A stretch of 64,000 nucleotides of DNA from assembly GCF_030846195.1 (NCBI RefSeq), contig NZ_JAVCWH010000007.1, positions 1 through 64,000 on the forward strand, in the 5' to 3' direction. The position numbers were made by a program, and so were the translations under genes. The notes beneath the pieces are model-generated. The model was not told the DNA's origin. It was given only the letters and a program-made list of their open reading frames with translations, and did not search any database. The stretch comes from Paracoccus yibinensis (lineage in GTDB: Bacteria > Pseudomonadota > Alphaproteobacteria > Rhodobacterales > Rhodobacteraceae). This document shows positions 27,196 to 35,586 of the stretch, piece after piece (positions within the stretch are counted from its first letter, which is position 1; each line of letters opens with the position of its first letter).

Positions 27196-28443
27196 ATGAC
27201 CGAAAAGATGACCCGGCAATCCTTCCTCCTGCGGAACCCCTCGATCCTGGTCGTGCTGGCGCTGCTGGCGGTCTTTACCGTCGCCGTCACCCTGCTGAGC
27301 CAGGCCTATGGCAGCGGCGCGATCCCCACCTCCATGGTCAAGGTGCTGGGCAAGACGCTGTGCCTGGCGCTTGCGGCGGTGGCGATGGATCTGGTCTGGG
27401 GATACCTTGGCATCCTGTCGCTGGGGCAGATGGCCTTCTTCGCCCTCGGCGGATACCTGATCGGGCAATGGCTGATGTATGCGCGCACCGAAGGCATCGT
27501 CGCCGCGTCCCTGGCCCAGAACCCGATCCCCCCGACGCCCGCCGAATTGCAGGAAGGCGTCGCCAACCAGATCTTCGGCGTTGTGGGATCATCCGACCTG
27601 CCGCTGGCCTGGTCCTTCGCCCATTCCCTGCCGCTGCAACTGCTGCTGGTTCTGGCGGTGCCCGGCCTGCTGGCCTTGGTCTTCGGCTGGCTGGCCTTCC
27701 GGTCCCGCGTGAACGGGGTCTACCTGTCGATCCTGACCCAAGCAATGACGCTGGCCCTGGCCTTGTGGCTGTTCCAGAACGACAGCGGCTTTCGCGGCAA
27801 CAACGGGTTGTCAGGCTTGCAGAACATCCCCGGCCTGGACGCCGTGGATCAGGCCACCCTGTCGGTCTGGTTCCTTTGGGCCTCTGCCGCAGCCCTGGCG
27901 CTAGCCTATGTCCTAGCGGCCTGGCTGGTCAGCGGCAAGTTCGGCAGCGTGGTCCGCGCCATCCGCGACGACGAGACCCGCGTGCGCTTCCTCGGCTACC
28001 CGGTCGAGGGCTTCAAGCTGGTGGTCTTCACCCTGGCCGCGATGATCACCGCCATTGCAGGCGCGCTCTATTACCCGCAGGCGGGGATCATCAACCCGGC
28101 GGAGCTGATGCCCATCGCCTCGATCTACCTGGCCGTCTGGGTCGCCATCGGCGGGCGCGGCAGGCTTTATGGCGCGATCATCGGTGCGGTTGTGGTGTCG
28201 CTTCTGTCCAGCTGGTTCACCGGCGGGCGGGCGCCCGCGATCCACCTGCCGGGCTATGTGGTCAACTGGGTGGACTGGTGGCAGGTGGCGCTTGGCCTCG
28301 GCTTTGTGCTGGTCACGCTGTTCGCGCCCAAGGGCATCGCGGGCCTCTTCGACCGGCTGGGCGGCATCCTGCCCCCGCAGCGGCATGGCCGCGACCTCGG
28401 CCCTGACGGGGGCGCCTTGCAGGAACAAGAGGCCAAGGCATGA
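27196..28443 (+). CDS. urtC: Urea ABC transporter permease UrtC
   Basis: 415-residue LivM-like permease, partner of UrtB. About ten hydrophobic segments; the WGYLGILSLGQMAFFALGGYL motif and the cytoplasmic loop RAIRDDETRVRFLGYPVEGFKL that contacts the ATPases are clear. The start at 27196 is four bases after the urtB stop; an earlier ATG would overlap urtB. The stop overlaps urtD (ATGA). Confidence 0.95.
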   Translation: MTEKMTRQSFLLRNPSILVVLALLAVFTVAVTLLSQAYGSGAIPTSMVKVLGKTLCLALAAVAMDLVWGYLGILSLGQMAFFALGGYLIGQWLMYARTEGIVAASLAQNPIPPTPAELQEGVANQIFGVVGSSDLPLAWSFAHSLPLQLLLVLAVPGLLALVFGWLAFRSRVNGVYLSILTQAMTLALALWLFQNDSGFRGNNGLSGLQNIPGLDAVDQATLSVWFLWASAAALALAYVLAAWLVSGKFGSVVRAIRDDETRVRFLGYPVEGFKLVVFTLAAMITAIAGALYYPQAGIINPAELMPIASIYLAVWVAIGGRGRLYGAIIGAVVVSLLSSWFTGGRAPAIHLPGYVVNWVDWWQVALGLGFVLVTLFAPKGIAGLFDRLGGILPPQRHGRDLGPDGGALQEQEAKA

Positions 28444-29180
28444 CCGCGCTTCTGGAAGTGGACAGCATCTCGGTCAGCTTCGACGGGTTCAAGGCGATCA
28501 ACAACCTGTCCTTCAACATCGGTCCTGCCGAGTTGCGCGCCGTGATCGGTCCCAACGGCGCGGGCAAGACCACCTTCATGGACATCGTCACCGGCAAGAC
28601 CCGGCCGGATAGCGGCGACGTGAAATGGGGCACGCCGCCGAAATCCCTGCTGCGCATGAACGAGGCGCAGATCGCCCGCGAAGGCGTGGGCCGCAAGTTC
28701 CAGCGCCCCACCGTCTTCGAGGACCAGACGGTTTCCGAGAACCTGACCATGGCGCTGAAGGCGGGCCGCAATCCGTTCTCGGTCCTGGGCTGGCGTCCGT
28801 CGCGCGCCTCGGCGGCGCGGGTCGCGGACTTGGCATCCGAAGTGGGCCTCGCCGCCCAGATCACCCGCAAGGCGGGCGAGCTGTCGCATGGCCAGAAGCA
28901 ATGGCTGGAGATCGGTATGCTGCTGGCGCAGGAGCCGCGCCTGCTGCTGGTCGATGAGCCCGCCGCCGGCATGACCCTGGCCGAACGAGAGCAGACCACC
29001 GCGCTGCTGGTCCGGCTGGCCGAAACCCGCGCCGTGGTGGTGGTCGAACACGACATGGACTTCGTGCGCCGCCTCAACTGCAAGGTGACGGTGCTGCACC
29101 AGGGGTCCGTTCTGGCGGAAGGCAGCCTGGACCATGTGACCCGCAATCCTGACGTGATCGAAGTCTATCTGGGACGCTGA
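28440..29180 (+). CDS. urtD: Urea ABC transporter ATP-binding protein UrtD
   Basis: 246-residue LivG-like ATPase. Walker A GPNGAGKTT, signature LSHGQ (a Gly-to-His variant typical of UrtD), Walker B LLLVDEPAAGM and switch His in VVEHDMDFV. It forms the ATPase pair with UrtE. Start overlaps urtC by four bases. Confidence 0.95.
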   Translation: MTALLEVDSISVSFDGFKAINNLSFNIGPAELRAVIGPNGAGKTTFMDIVTGKTRPDSGDVKWGTPPKSLLRMNEAQIAREGVGRKFQRPTVFEDQTVSENLTMALKAGRNPFSVLGWRPSRASAARVADLASEVGLAAQITRKAGELSHGQKQWLEIGMLLAQEPRLLLVDEPAAGMTLAEREQTTALLVRLAETRAVVVVEHDMDFVRRLNCKVTVLHQGSVLAEGSLDHVTRNPDVIEVYLGR

Positions 29181-29182
29181 AG

Positions 29183-29890
29183 ATGCTGGAAGCCACCAAC
29201 CTCACCCTGCATTACGGCGGCAGCCAGATCCTGCACGGCATTGACATCGCCGCCCGCCCCGGATCGGTCACCTGCGTGATGGGCAACAACGGCGTGGGCA
29301 AGACATCCCTGATGAACCTGCTGGCCGGGCGGCATCCGCGATCTGGCGGGACCATCCGCTTCGATGGGCGTGAGTTGGGCCGGATCAGCGCACAGCAGAT
29401 GGCCCGCATGGGCGTGGGCTATGTCCCGCAGGGCCGGGCGATCTTTCCCATGCTGACCGTGCGCGAGAACATGGAGACGGGCTTCGCCTGCCTGCCCCGC
29501 GCCGACCGCCGCATCCCGGACGAGATCTTCGACAGCTTCCCCGTCTTGGCCGAGATGGCGCACAGGCGCGGCGGCGACCTGTCGGGCGGTCAGCAGCAGC
29601 AGCTTGCCATCGCCCGCGCGCTGATCACCCGGCCGCGCGTCCTGCTGCTGGACGAGCCGACCGAAGGGATCCAGCCCAACATCATCAGCCAGATCGGCCG
29701 CGTCATCGCCGCCCTGCGCGACCGGGGCGACATGGCCATCGTCCTGGTGGAACAGTTCTTCGACTTCGCCTGGGATCTGGGCGACGATTTCCTCGTGCTG
29801 GAACGGGGCCGCGCGGTGATGCAGGGAACGAAGGCAAGCCTGCGCCGCGCCGACCTGCACGCAAGGCTGGCCGGTCACGCGGCAGCGTGA
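29183..29890 (+). CDS. urtE: Urea ABC transporter ATP-binding protein UrtE
   Basis: 235-residue LivF-like ATPase, partner of UrtD. Walker A GNNGVGKTS, signature LSGGQ, Walker B LLLDEPTEGIQPNI and VEQFFDFAW in place of the usual H-loop His, as is common in UrtE. It begins two bases after urtD. Last gene of the urea importer. Confidence 0.95.
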   Translation: MLEATNLTLHYGGSQILHGIDIAARPGSVTCVMGNNGVGKTSLMNLLAGRHPRSGGTIRFDGRELGRISAQQMARMGVGYVPQGRAIFPMLTVRENMETGFACLPRADRRIPDEIFDSFPVLAEMAHRRGGDLSGGQQQQLAIARALITRPRVLLLDEPTEGIQPNIISQIGRVIAALRDRGDMAIVLVEQFFDFAWDLGDDFLVLERGRAVMQGTKASLRRADLHARLAGHAAA

Positions 29891-29956
29891 TCACATTCCG
29901 GCTTTGCCCGGCCACCATCCGCGATATACCGGACTGGCCCGCAACCGGAGACCGCC

Positions 29957-30481
29957 ATGGAACGCCTCATCGAGCGCAGCCTTTTCGCAAGCCGCTGGAT
30001 GATGGCGCCCATGTATCTGGGCCTGGCGGGCACGCTTGTGCTGCTGGTCGTGGTCTTTCTGGTCGAGCTTTGGAAATTCGTCCTGTCCATCCCCGTCATC
30101 ACGGGCAATGATGCGATCCTGGGGGCGCTGACGCTGATCGACCTCAGCCTGACGGCGAACCTTCTGCTGATCGTGATCTTCTCGGGATACGAGAATTTCG
30201 TCAGCCGCATGGATCTGCACGGCGAAAAGGATCGCCCCGAATGGCAGGGCGATGTCGATTTCTCGGCGCTGAAACTGAAGCTGATCGCCTCGATCGTTGC
30301 GATTTCAGGGATCCATCTGCTGAAGATCTTCATGAAGATAGACGCCTATTCCCCCGACCAGATCCGCTGGATGGTGGTGATCCATCTGGTTTTCGTGGTT
30401 TCGGGTGTGCTTCTGGCCGCCATGGATTGGCTGTCCGATCATGCCAAGGCCCGCAAGAAGGCTAGGGCCATGCCGGACTAG
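29957..30481 (+). CDS. UPF0114 (YqhA) family membrane protein
   Basis: 174-residue inner-membrane protein of unknown function. Four hydrophobic segments (about 15-45, 50-80, 105-125, 135-160) surround the conserved IDLSLTANLLLIVIFSGYENFVSR block that defines the TIGR00645/UPF0114 family. No enzymatic motif. Its stop overlaps the stop of the convergent PepSY gene by three bases; 66 bases separate it from urtE, so read-through from the urt operon is possible. Confidence 0.88.
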   Translation: MERLIERSLFASRWMMAPMYLGLAGTLVLLVVVFLVELWKFVLSIPVITGNDAILGALTLIDLSLTANLLLIVIFSGYENFVSRMDLHGEKDRPEWQGDVDFSALKLKLIASIVAISGIHLLKIFMKIDAYSPDQIRWMVVIHLVFVVSGVLLAAMDWLSDHAKARKKARAMPD

Positions 30482-31821
30482 GCCGCAACCCGCCCCGTCC
30501 GCAGCAGATCGACCGCCACAAAGAAGGCGAGGCTTACCCCCAGCACCGGCAGCGCCCAGCCAAGGCCCACCGCCAGGGCCGCCCACAGCACACGCTGGCC
30601 CACGGGCAGGCGGCGCCAGCTGGCCCACAGCGGCTCGCCTGCCGCGGGGCGGCGCGCCCACCACATCCGATAGCCATAGACGATCATCACCATCAGACCG
30701 ATTGCCAGACCCGCCATCAGGATTTGGTTCGCCACCCCGAACAGCACGCCCATATGCGCGTCGATGCCCCAGCGGACCAGTTTAGGGATCAGGGTGAAGC
30801 CGGCGAAATCGGCGCGGCTGGTGATCTGCATGGTGTCGGGATGGATCGCCACTGTATCCACCTGAGTGGGCCAGCTGCGGTCGTATTCGCGCACCACCCA
30901 GGCCTGTTCCGGCTTGGGCAGGCGGATCTCGAACAGCGGGGAATTGATCCCGCCCGCACGGGCGGCGGCGGCCACGGTGTCAAGTTGATCCAGGCGATCC
31001 TCTCGGACCGCGATGCCGTGCCCTGCGTGATCGCCATGGTCCGACGCGGGCACCGCAGGCCCCTCAAGCGCCGTGCTGGCCGAGGGCGTGACCCAGCCCA
31101 GTCCGGCCCGCAGCGCGTCGATCCGCGCGCCGCCCTGTTGCGACCAGGTCAGCCCGGTCAGCGACACGAACAGCAGCGCCAGCGACAGGACCAGCCCGAT
31201 GGTGGAATGCAGCCAGCGGCGGCGCTGCGGGGCGGGCATCCCGGCGACCGCCCGGCGTCGGCGTGGCCCCGTGGCCCACAGCGCAACCCCGCCCAGAACC
31301 GCGACCCACAGCCAGCTTGCGGCCAGTTCGCTGTAATATCGGCCAAGGCTGCCCAGCATCATGTTGCGATGCAGATAATCCAGCGCGATGCGGAAGGGCA
31401 GGATTCCGGTGGTGCCATAGGTGATCAGTTCGCCCCGGACCTCAAGCGTGACGGGATCGACGAACAGCGTCCGGTTCTCGGATTCGCCAAGCGAGGGGTC
31501 GGAAAACATGATCCGCGTGGTGGTTCCGGGCGCGGTCGCGGGGCGCACGGCGGATACGGCAAGCCCCGTGCCCAGGGCTGTGCGCGCGGCCAGAGCCTGA
31601 TCGGCCAGACTGCGGGCGGGACCGGTGCTGTCGGTGTAAAGCGCATCCCGGTACAGCCAGGATTCGATCTGCGGCGTCAGGACGTAAAGCAGGCCGGTCA
31701 GGGCCGCGACGAAGATGAAAGGGCTGACGAACAGCCCGATATAGAAATGCATCCGCAACAGAAAGGGACGCAGGGACGTGCGGGCGGCAATGGCCCGCGG
31801 AGAATCGATGATATGGGACAT
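30478..31821 (-). CDS. PepSY-associated TM domain protein
   Basis: 447-residue inner-membrane protein with four long hydrophobic segments (near 25-50, 150-175, 195-215, 365-390) and a periplasmic part containing PepSY-like stretches (LFVDPVTLEVRGEL and the VDTVAIHPDTMQI repeat). The family is often found beside TonB-dependent siderophore receptors and includes ferric-siderophore reductases; that role is not proved here. The start MSHIIDSPRA (31821) is preferred over one 11 codons earlier. An FNR-like site lies 59 bases upstream, and a DUF2946-like gene precedes it on the same strand. Confidence 0.82.
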   Translation of the reverse strand: MSHIIDSPRAIAARTSLRPFLLRMHFYIGLFVSPFIFVAALTGLLYVLTPQIESWLYRDALYTDSTGPARSLADQALAARTALGTGLAVSAVRPATAPGTTTRIMFSDPSLGESENRTLFVDPVTLEVRGELITYGTTGILPFRIALDYLHRNMMLGSLGRYYSELAASWLWVAVLGGVALWATGPRRRRAVAGMPAPQRRRWLHSTIGLVLSLALLFVSLTGLTWSQQGGARIDALRAGLGWVTPSASTALEGPAVPASDHGDHAGHGIAVREDRLDQLDTVAAAARAGGINSPLFEIRLPKPEQAWVVREYDRSWPTQVDTVAIHPDTMQITSRADFAGFTLIPKLVRWGIDAHMGVLFGVANQILMAGLAIGLMVMIVYGYRMWWARRPAAGEPLWASWRRLPVGQRVLWAALAVGLGWALPVLGVSLAFFVAVDLLRTGRVAA

Positions 31822-31873
31822 GGACAACACCTGGATGACAAGAGCATGTGCCACCCTGTCGGGCGGCGCGGCT

Positions 31874-31887
31874 TTGATTCAGATCAG
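31874..31887. promoter_or_regulatory. FNR-like box upstream of the PepSY gene
   Basis: TTGATtcagATCAG matches the FNR consensus with one mismatch. Its centre is about 60 bases before the PepSY start, so a transcript starting 41 bases from the centre would have an 18-base leader. It overlaps the stop codon of the upstream gene. Confidence 0.45.
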
Positions 31888-32253
31888 GTGGGGCGGGCCG
31901 CGTTTGGGAATGGCGGGATCGCGCGCATGACCCGCCGCCCGGCGGACCTGCGGCAGCACGACCCGGGCCAGGATGCGCTGTTCGGCATCCAGCAGGGACG
32001 GCGCGACCACTGGCAGGCCCGATGGCGCCGGCAGGTTGCACAATGGGCAGTGCCCGTCGCCGTGGCCGCGATTGCCGTCACCGTGGTCTTCGCAAAGGAT
32101 CTCGTCCAGATCGGCGCCCGCCATGGCCCAGGCCTGAAGCCGCAGGTCCATCTCGGTGGGAACGGGACGCGCCGACAGCCCCGCCGCCAGGGCAAGGATC
32201 AGCAAGGCCAGAAAGGCCATGCCGAAAAGCCGGGGGGACAAGCTGCGCCACAT
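31879..32253 (-). CDS. DUF2946-like small exported protein
   Basis: 124-residue protein with an N-terminal hydrophobic segment (about 10-28) that could be a signal peptide or anchor. The middle has ILCEDHGDGNRGHGDGHCPLC, a Cys/His-rich stretch ending in CPLC like that of DUF2946 proteins, which often sit near copper or siderophore transport genes. Metal binding in the periplasm is an inference. It precedes the PepSY gene on the same strand by 57 bases. Confidence 0.65.
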   Translation of the reverse strand: MWRSLSPRLFGMAFLALLILALAAGLSARPVPTEMDLRLQAWAMAGADLDEILCEDHGDGNRGHGDGHCPLCNLPAPSGLPVVAPSLLDAEQRILARVVLPQVRRAAGHARDPAIPKRGPPHLI

Positions 32254-32309
32254 GGGCGCGGCGATGCCAGATCAGGACCCGACACCGCAAGTGCCATCTT
32301 GACGCAGCC

Positions 32310-32759
32310 CTAGCGTTTGCGTTCCCAGCGGCCCGATTCCTCGGACCAGTATTCCGCCGCCACCCCTGCGCCGGTCAGCACCCGCCACTGGTCGCGCGCC
32401 CGCGCCGTGGCCGCCGCGTCGCCGCCGTCGAAGATGATGCAGGTGCGGGTCAGTGCCTGGCATTCGGCGGGCGCCACCTCGGCCCCGTCAAGCGCCATCA
32501 GGCAAGCGGGGCTGTTTGCGGCATCCTGCCCGACCAGTGTCAGCAGGACAGGCTGGCGCGCGTCATGCGGCCCGCCCGCAAGCCCGTGCGGCAGGAAACC
32601 GTCGCCCTGCCACAGGTGCAGATCCAGCCGCTCCAACCGCGCGGGATCGGTGCCGCGCAGTTCCACATGCCATCCCGCCGCCAGCGACTTGCCGATCAGA
32701 ACCGGAAGCAGGCTTTCGGCGGGCGAGCGGGTCAGGTGATAGAACAGCGCATTGCCCAT
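32310..32759 (-). CDS. holC: DNA polymerase III chi subunit
   Basis: 149-residue clamp-loader accessory protein that contacts single-strand-binding protein. Family features are FYHLTRSPAESLLPVLIGKSL at the N-terminus, LWQGDGFLPHGLAGGP (LW...FLPHG motif) and the W-rich C-terminus. It starts 7 bases after the pepA stop, the pepA-holC order conserved in proteobacteria. Confidence 0.92.
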   Translation of the reverse strand: MGNALFYHLTRSPAESLLPVLIGKSLAAGWHVELRGTDPARLERLDLHLWQGDGFLPHGLAGGPHDARQPVLLTLVGQDAANSPACLMALDGAEVAPAECQALTRTCIIFDGGDAAATARARDQWRVLTGAGVAAEYWSEESGRWERKR

Positions 32760-32765
32760 GGGGTC

Positions 32766-34346
32766 CTATTTCGCCTCGTAGGCGTCGCGGATCAGGCGGT
32801 CGAGCGTCATGACTCCCCAGCCGGTCGCGCCCTTCGGCGCCAGGTCCGTCGCGGCGGGCGGCAGGGTCACGCCCGCGATGTCGATATGCGCCCAAGGAGT
32901 GCCCTTGCGGATGAAGCGTTGCAGGAACTGCGCCGCCGTGATCGACCCCGCCGCGCGGCCGCCGGTGTTCTTCATGTCGGCCAGACGCGACTTGATGAGG
33001 TTGTCATAGGGCTGCCCCAGCGGCAGGCGCCAGGCGCCCTCGCCCTCGGCCTGCGCGGCGGCCAGGATGGTGTCGGCAAGCGTGTCGTCATTGGAAAACA
33101 CGCCCGCGTTGTCGTGCCCAAGCGCGATGATGACCGCGCCGGTCAGCGTCGCCAGGTCGATCACGGCCGAGGGGTTGAAGCGCGTCTGCGCATACCACAG
33201 CACGTCGGCCAGGACCAGGCGGCCCTCGGCATCGGTGTTGATCACCTCGATCGTGTCGCCCTTCATGGATTTAACAATGTCGCCCGGGCGCTGGGCCTTG
33301 CCGTCGGGCATGTTTTCCACCAGCCCGACCAAGCCCACGACATTGGCTTTCGCGCGCCGCAGGGCCAACGTGCGCATGACGCCCGCGACGACGCCCGCGC
33401 CCCCCATGTCCATGGTCATCTCCTCCATGCCCGCCGCAGGCTTGATCGAGATGCCGCCGGTGTCAAAAACCACGCCCTTGCCGACCAGCGCCAGCGGCGC
33501 CTGATCGCCGCCTCCGTTCCAGTGCATCACCACGACCTTGGAGGGGCTTTCCGACCCCTGCCCCACGCCCAGCAGCGCGCGCATGCCCAGTTCAGCCAGT
33601 TGATCTTCCTCCAGCACCTCGACGGTCAGGCCGATCTCCTCCATCGCCTTGAGGCGGTCCGCGAAATCGCTGGTGGTCAGGACATTGGCCGGTTCGTTGA
33701 CCAGGTCGCGGGTGAAGAACACGCCCTCGGCCACTGCGGCCGCGTCCTGGGCGGTCTTGGCCAAGGTTTCGGGATCGGCTGCCATGAAGGTCACGCGGGC
33801 CTTTTCCGAAACCGGCTCATCCGGGGTTTCCGGGGCGCTGTCGGCCTGGGCATCGGCAAGGACGGCCGTCTCGGCCTCGTGGGTGATGCTTTGCGGGATG
33901 GGATCCGCGCCCGCATCCCCGTTCCCTTCGGCGGGCTTGGTCTGATAGACCGAGAAGTCGTATCCCCGCAGCGCGATGCCAAGCGCGATCTCGTTCGCCA
34001 GCGGATGCGCGCCCGCCAGCACCAGCGTATGCGTCTTCCCCAGCTTGGCGCCGATGGCGGCGCCCGCCTTGCGCGCCTGCGCCACCGTCGCGTCACCCGG
34101 CAGCGCGACCAGCATCAGCGCATCCGCCGCCATGCCCGCCGGAAAGGCCAGTTCCAGCGCTGCGCCGGGTTTCAGCGCCTTGCCCGCCTTCGAGTCCAGC
34201 GCCCGCCGCGCCGCCTGATGGGCGGCCTCGGGCAGGCCCGGCGGCAGATCACCCCCCGGCGCGACGATCATCGCCACCCGTCCCTGATGGCCGGCCAGAC
34301 GGTCGGTTGCGGTTTCGGTAAAGGTGATCTCGACAGGGTGGGTCAT
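32766..34346 (-). CDS. pepA: Leucyl aminopeptidase (M17)
   Basis: 526-residue cytosolic zinc/manganese aminopeptidase. The catalytic domain (about 200-526) has VGKGVVFDTGGISIKP, MDMGGAG and the M17 signature NTDAEGRLVLAD. The N-terminal domain is normal to about residue 137; residues about 138-183 are an acidic Ala/Glu/Asp/Pro-rich insertion in the interdomain linker, longer than in E. coli PepA. The start at 34346 has GAGGA 4 bases upstream. It is divergent from lptF, as in E. coli. Confidence 0.95.
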   Translation of the reverse strand: MTHPVEITFTETATDRLAGHQGRVAMIVAPGGDLPPGLPEAAHQAARRALDSKAGKALKPGAALELAFPAGMAADALMLVALPGDATVAQARKAGAAIGAKLGKTHTLVLAGAHPLANEIALGIALRGYDFSVYQTKPAEGNGDAGADPIPQSITHEAETAVLADAQADSAPETPDEPVSEKARVTFMAADPETLAKTAQDAAAVAEGVFFTRDLVNEPANVLTTSDFADRLKAMEEIGLTVEVLEEDQLAELGMRALLGVGQGSESPSKVVVMHWNGGGDQAPLALVGKGVVFDTGGISIKPAAGMEEMTMDMGGAGVVAGVMRTLALRRAKANVVGLVGLVENMPDGKAQRPGDIVKSMKGDTIEVINTDAEGRLVLADVLWYAQTRFNPSAVIDLATLTGAVIIALGHDNAGVFSNDDTLADTILAAAQAEGEGAWRLPLGQPYDNLIKSRLADMKNTGGRAAGSITAAQFLQRFIRKGTPWAHIDIAGVTLPPAATDLAPKGATGWGVMTLDRLIRDAYEAK

Positions 34347-34458
34347 GGCGTCCTCATCATTCTGCGCAAGAAAGCCTAGTCGCCCCGCGCACCCTTTTCC
34401 AGAGCCGCCCTTGCCGCTAAGCAAGTATGTGACCGCCGCCCAAGGACATCCAGCCGAC

Positions 34459-35586
34459 ATGCCCCGGATCGACCGCTATATCCTCAGCCAGTTGCTGACG
34501 CTGTTCGGCTTCTTCGCGCTGGTGCTGGTGTCGGTCTATTGGATCAACCGCGCGGTCAGCCTGTTCGACGACCTTCTCAGCGACGGGCAGACCGCGCTTG
34601 TGGTGGTGGAATTCACCGCGCTGACCCTGCCCCTGGTGATCTCGGTCGTGCTGCCGGTGGCGGCCTTCGCGGCCACGGCCTATGGCACGAACCGCATGGC
34701 CGGCGAATCCGAACTGGTGGCGATGCAGGCGGCGGGACTGTCGCCCTGGCGGCTGGCGCGGCCGGTGCTGGTCTTCGGGATCTTCGTGGGGCTGATGGTC
34801 GCCGTTCTGGTGCATGGGCTGGTGCCGCTGGCCCGTGCGCGGCTGGCGGACCGGCAGGCCGAACTGGCCCAGGACGCGACCGAGCGGTTCCTGCGGCCCG
34901 GCAGCTTCCAGTATCCGGCAGAGGGCATCACCCTGTTCATCCGCGACATCGCCAGCGATGGCCGCCTGCTGGACCTGTTCATCGAGGATGCGCGCGATCC
35001 TGCCAACCAGGTGATCTACACCTCGGAAGAAGCCCTGGTCGTGCGCGCGGAAACCGGGCCGGTGCTGATCCTGCTCAGCGGCATGTCGCAGAACCTGCGG
35101 CAGACCGGGGATCGGCAGTCGCTTGCCGTCACGCGCTTTGCGGAATTCAGTTATGATGTGGGGGCGATGTTGTCCGGCGGGGCGCGAAAGGGCCGCGATC
35201 TGCGCGACTACGGCACCTTGCAGTTGCTGAACCCCGACGCCGCGCTGCTTGCCGCGACCGGCGCCACGGCCCCCGACGCCCGGCGCGAGGCGCATGAGAG
35301 GATCGCCCAGCCCCTGCTTTCGCCCGTTGCGGCGATGATCGGCTTTGCCACGCTGCTGATCGGCGGCTATTCGCGCTTTGGCGTCTGGCGGCAGGTCCTG
35401 TGGGCGATCCTGGGGCTGATCCTGGTGCAGTTGCTGACCAATGCGGCGGCAAACCAGGTCGGGCGCGACCCGTCGCTGTGGCCCCTGCTCTATGGCCCGG
35501 CGGCGGTGGGCGCGGCGATGTGCGGCGCCCTGCTGTGGTGGGCGGGCAAGCCGCGGCGGCTCAGGCAGGGGGGTGTCCCTGCATGA
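34459..35586 (+). CDS. lptF: Lipopolysaccharide export permease LptF
   Basis: 375-residue inner-membrane half of the LptB2FG extractor that pulls LPS from the inner membrane. Membrane segments near 15-35, 55-80, 100-125 are followed by a periplasmic beta-jellyroll (about 130-270) and three more segments. MPRIDRYILSQLL is the typical N-terminus, so 34459 is chosen although the frame opens earlier. Stop overlaps lptG (ATGA). The ATPase lptB is not in the window. Confidence 0.93.
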   Translation: MPRIDRYILSQLLTLFGFFALVLVSVYWINRAVSLFDDLLSDGQTALVVVEFTALTLPLVISVVLPVAAFAATAYGTNRMAGESELVAMQAAGLSPWRLARPVLVFGIFVGLMVAVLVHGLVPLARARLADRQAELAQDATERFLRPGSFQYPAEGITLFIRDIASDGRLLDLFIEDARDPANQVIYTSEEALVVRAETGPVLILLSGMSQNLRQTGDRQSLAVTRFAEFSYDVGAMLSGGARKGRDLRDYGTLQLLNPDAALLAATGATAPDARREAHERIAQPLLSPVAAMIGFATLLIGGYSRFGVWRQVLWAILGLILVQLLTNAAANQVGRDPSLWPLLYGPAAVGAAMCGALLWWAGKPRRLRQGGVPA

